From assembly GCA_937934185.1 (NCBI GenBank), contig CALHAB010000013.1, forward strand, positions 1 through 44,798: 44,798 bases of DNA, in the 5' to 3' direction. The translations under genes were made by a program, and so were the position numbers. The notes below the pieces were generated by a model that searched no databases, was not told the origin of the DNA, and was given only the letters and a program-made list of their open reading frames with translations. Shown here piece after piece: positions 43,392 through 44,798 of the stretch. The first letter of the stretch is position 1; the number at the start of each line of letters is the position of its first letter. This stretch comes from an uncultured Ignavibacterium sp. (GTDB taxonomy: Bacteria > Bacteroidota > Ignavibacteria > Ignavibacteriales > Ignavibacteriaceae).

Positions 43392-44711
43392 TTGGAATAT
43401 CAGGTAAATGAAATAAATGCTTCTGAAAAAGAAGTCGAGATTAAGCTTTCCTATGATGAAATCAGAGAAAGCATCGAAAATGAAGTAAAGAAACAAACAA
43501 AAAATATTCAGGTTCCGGGATTCAGAAAAGGCAAAGTTCCGAAAAATATTTTGAAGAAAATGTTTGGCGATGCACTTGAATATGAAGCTGCTGATAAAGT
43601 TGCCACAGAATTTTTCTGGAAAGTTGCTGATGAAAAAGACCTAAGACCAATCGGCAAACCTGCAATGACAAGTCTGGATTTTGAACCTGAGAAACAACTT
43701 ATTTTCAAAGTTAAGTATGAGACTATTCCTGATATCAATGTCAAAAATTACAAAGATATTGAGATTGAAGTTCCGGACTTTGTTGTAACAGATGAAGAAG
43801 TTCAGAAAGAAATTGAATATATAATTAAAGCAAATCAGACTACTGAAACAGTAGATGAGATTGGTGATGACAGAAATTATCACATCGAAGTCGAAATAAA
43901 TCGTACTGATGAACAAGGCAATATCTTACCTGACACAAAGCCGGAAAAACTTACAATTGACCTTACCAATGAACAGATTCATCCACAGATTGTAGAAAAT
44001 TCAAAAGGCAAAAAAGTTGGTGAATCATTCTCTTTTCATTTTACAGACGAAAGAAAACAGAAAAACAGTGATGGGAATGAGGAAGAAATAACAGAAAACT
44101 ATTATTACACAGCTAAAATTCTCAGCATCAAAAAAGTCATTCTTCCTGAATTAAACGAAGAGCTGGTTAAGAAAGTAACCAAAGACCGACTATCTGATGT
44201 TGAAGCTTTCAAAGATGAAATTAAAAAAGACATTCAGAAATATTATGATCAGCGAGTCGAAGAAATTACAAGAAGCAGACTGCTTTCCGAAATCATTAAG
44301 AATAATGATTTTACTCCGCCTCAGACTTTGGTTAATAATATTTTGGAGGAATATTTAAAAAGCGAAGAGAATTATTCAAAGCAGAATAAAATTCCGTTCA
44401 ACAGAGAGGAAGCCCGAAACCGCCTGTTTAGAAATGCTGAGAATGAAGTCAAATGGTATTTGATCAAAGAACAAATTCAGAAAGCCGAAAATATTTCTGT
44501 AACCGAAGAAGAGTTAAAAGAATATGCTCAGAAAGAAGCTGAACAAACAGGTTTGCCGTTGGACAAAATCATGAATTATTACAAAGCTTCAAATCAGGTT
44601 GAAAGAATTATTGACGAAAAACTTTTTGATTTTCTTAAAGCCAACAACAAAATAAAAAGAGTTGACCCTAAAACACTTTACCCACAGAAAGAGGAAATAA
44701 ATGAGCAGTAA
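43392..44711 (+). CDS. tig: Trigger factor (ribosome-associated chaperone and PPIase)
   Basis: A 439-residue protein. The N-terminal ribosome-binding domain carries the signature [19 protein letters not shown] (about 42-60). A middle FKBP-like domain follows, divergent, with an acidic insertion, and then the long helical C-terminal chaperone domain ([46 protein letters not shown]). It binds L23 at the ribosome exit and shields nascent chains. It initiates at TTG 43392 after AGAGGATAAT. It lies 39 bp downstream of tRNA-Leu and overlaps clpP by 11 bp, the common tig-clpP arrangement. Confidence 0.95.
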   Translation: MEYQVNEINASEKEVEIKLSYDEIRESIENEVKKQTKNIQVPGFRKGKVPKNILKKMFGDALEYEAADKVATEFFWKVADEKDLRPIGKPAMTSLDFEPEKQLIFKVKYETIPDINVKNYKDIEIEVPDFVVTDEEVQKEIEYIIKANQTTETVDEIGDDRNYHIEVEINRTDEQGNILPDTKPEKLTIDLTNEQIHPQIVENSKGKKVGESFSFHFTDERKQKNSDGNEEEITENYYYTAKILSIKKVILPELNEELVKKVTKDRLSDVEAFKDEIKKDIQKYYDQRVEEITRSRLLSEIIKNNDFTPPQTLVNNILEEYLKSEENYSKQNKIPFNREEARNRLFRNAENEVKWYLIKEQIQKAENISVTEEELKEYAQKEAEQTGLPLDKIMNYYKASNQVERIIDEKLFDFLKANNKIKRVDPKTLYPQKEEINEQ

Positions 44712-44798
44712 ATTAGAAATCTTCAATCAATTAGTACCTTATGTAATTGAACAAACCGGACGCGGTGAACGCGGAATGGATATCTATTCCCGTTTGTT
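44701..44798 (+). CDS. clpP: ATP-dependent Clp protease proteolytic subunit, 5' fragment
   Basis: The window ends 98 bases into this gene. The visible product, [20 protein letters not shown] followed by [12 protein letters not shown], is the standard ClpP N-terminus (LVPYVIEQT...GERxxDIYSRLL). The ATG overlaps the trigger factor 3' end by 11 bp, and GAGGAAATAA supplies a Shine-Dalgarno. Catalytic residues lie beyond the edge. Confidence 0.93.
   Translation, partial: MSSKLEIFNQLVPYVIEQTGRGERGMDIYSRL

Noticed and set aside
43308-43496. 62-aa minus-strand ORF across tRNA-Leu
   Set aside because: It is antisense to tRNA-Leu and trigger factor and has no family features.

Overview
The window is AT-rich (roughly one third GC by eye) and tightly packed. 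It looks like a chromosomal segment from a Bacteroidota/Chlorobi-group bacterium, most likely Ignavibacteria-like. The reasons are a DUF4835 protein, a PorV/PorQ-type barrel, a large ComEA-type helix-hairpin-helix outer-membrane protein, a Bacteroides-type serine palmitoyltransferase, and tRNA promoters resembling the TTTG / TAnnTTTG class. Placement is inferred from gene content only. There is no phage, integrase, plasmid or CRISPR signal; about 40 protein genes and two tRNAs are supported.

Layout. 1-6972 (minus): a tyrosine/homogentisate catabolism operon (hpd, hmgA, fumarylacetoacetase, a flavin-reductase-like protein and acetoacetyl-CoA synthetase, cut by the window edge). A frameshifted four-helix-bundle gene, bracketed by inverted GGTATAAGG-type repeat clusters, is inserted between hmgA and the fumarylacetoacetase gene. 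7072-14645: nth, glmM, DUF58 protein, two lipoproteins, HIT protein, a divergent EF-G paralogue, DUF948-like and YtxH proteins. 14646-15058: a non-coding island with nested palindromes inside a 10-bp terminal inverted repeat (MITE-like). 15059-19684: flippase-like protein, Maf, SpoIID-like lipoprotein, small secreted protein, MATE transporter. 19751-19823: tRNA-Ala(GGC).

19934-25770: a mono-haem lipoprotein, then what reads as a ceramide/sphingolipid locus: a CerR-like reductase divergent from a serine palmitoyltransferase, then a GNAT-fold protein of the bacterial ceramide synthase type, overlapping a HEAT-cyclophilin fusion. 25771-29588: DUF4835 protein, PorV-like barrel, HhH outer-membrane protein. 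29591-35460: a MacAB-TolC-like export operon with two separate FtsX-type permeases. 35630-43112: PP2C phosphatase, Ser/Thr kinase with an extracytoplasmic propeller, murA, a polytopic HExxH metalloprotease-like protein and the CCA-adding enzyme, largely overlapping and probably one operon. 43267-44798: tRNA-Leu(TAG), trigger factor, and the start of clpP.

The most interesting points are the compact ceramide-synthesis locus, the four-helix-bundle element with its inverted repeat clusters and homopolymer frameshift, the MITE-like island, the phosphatase-kinase-murA coupling, and two tRNA promoters with the same spacing. Everything was read by eye; no database search was run.
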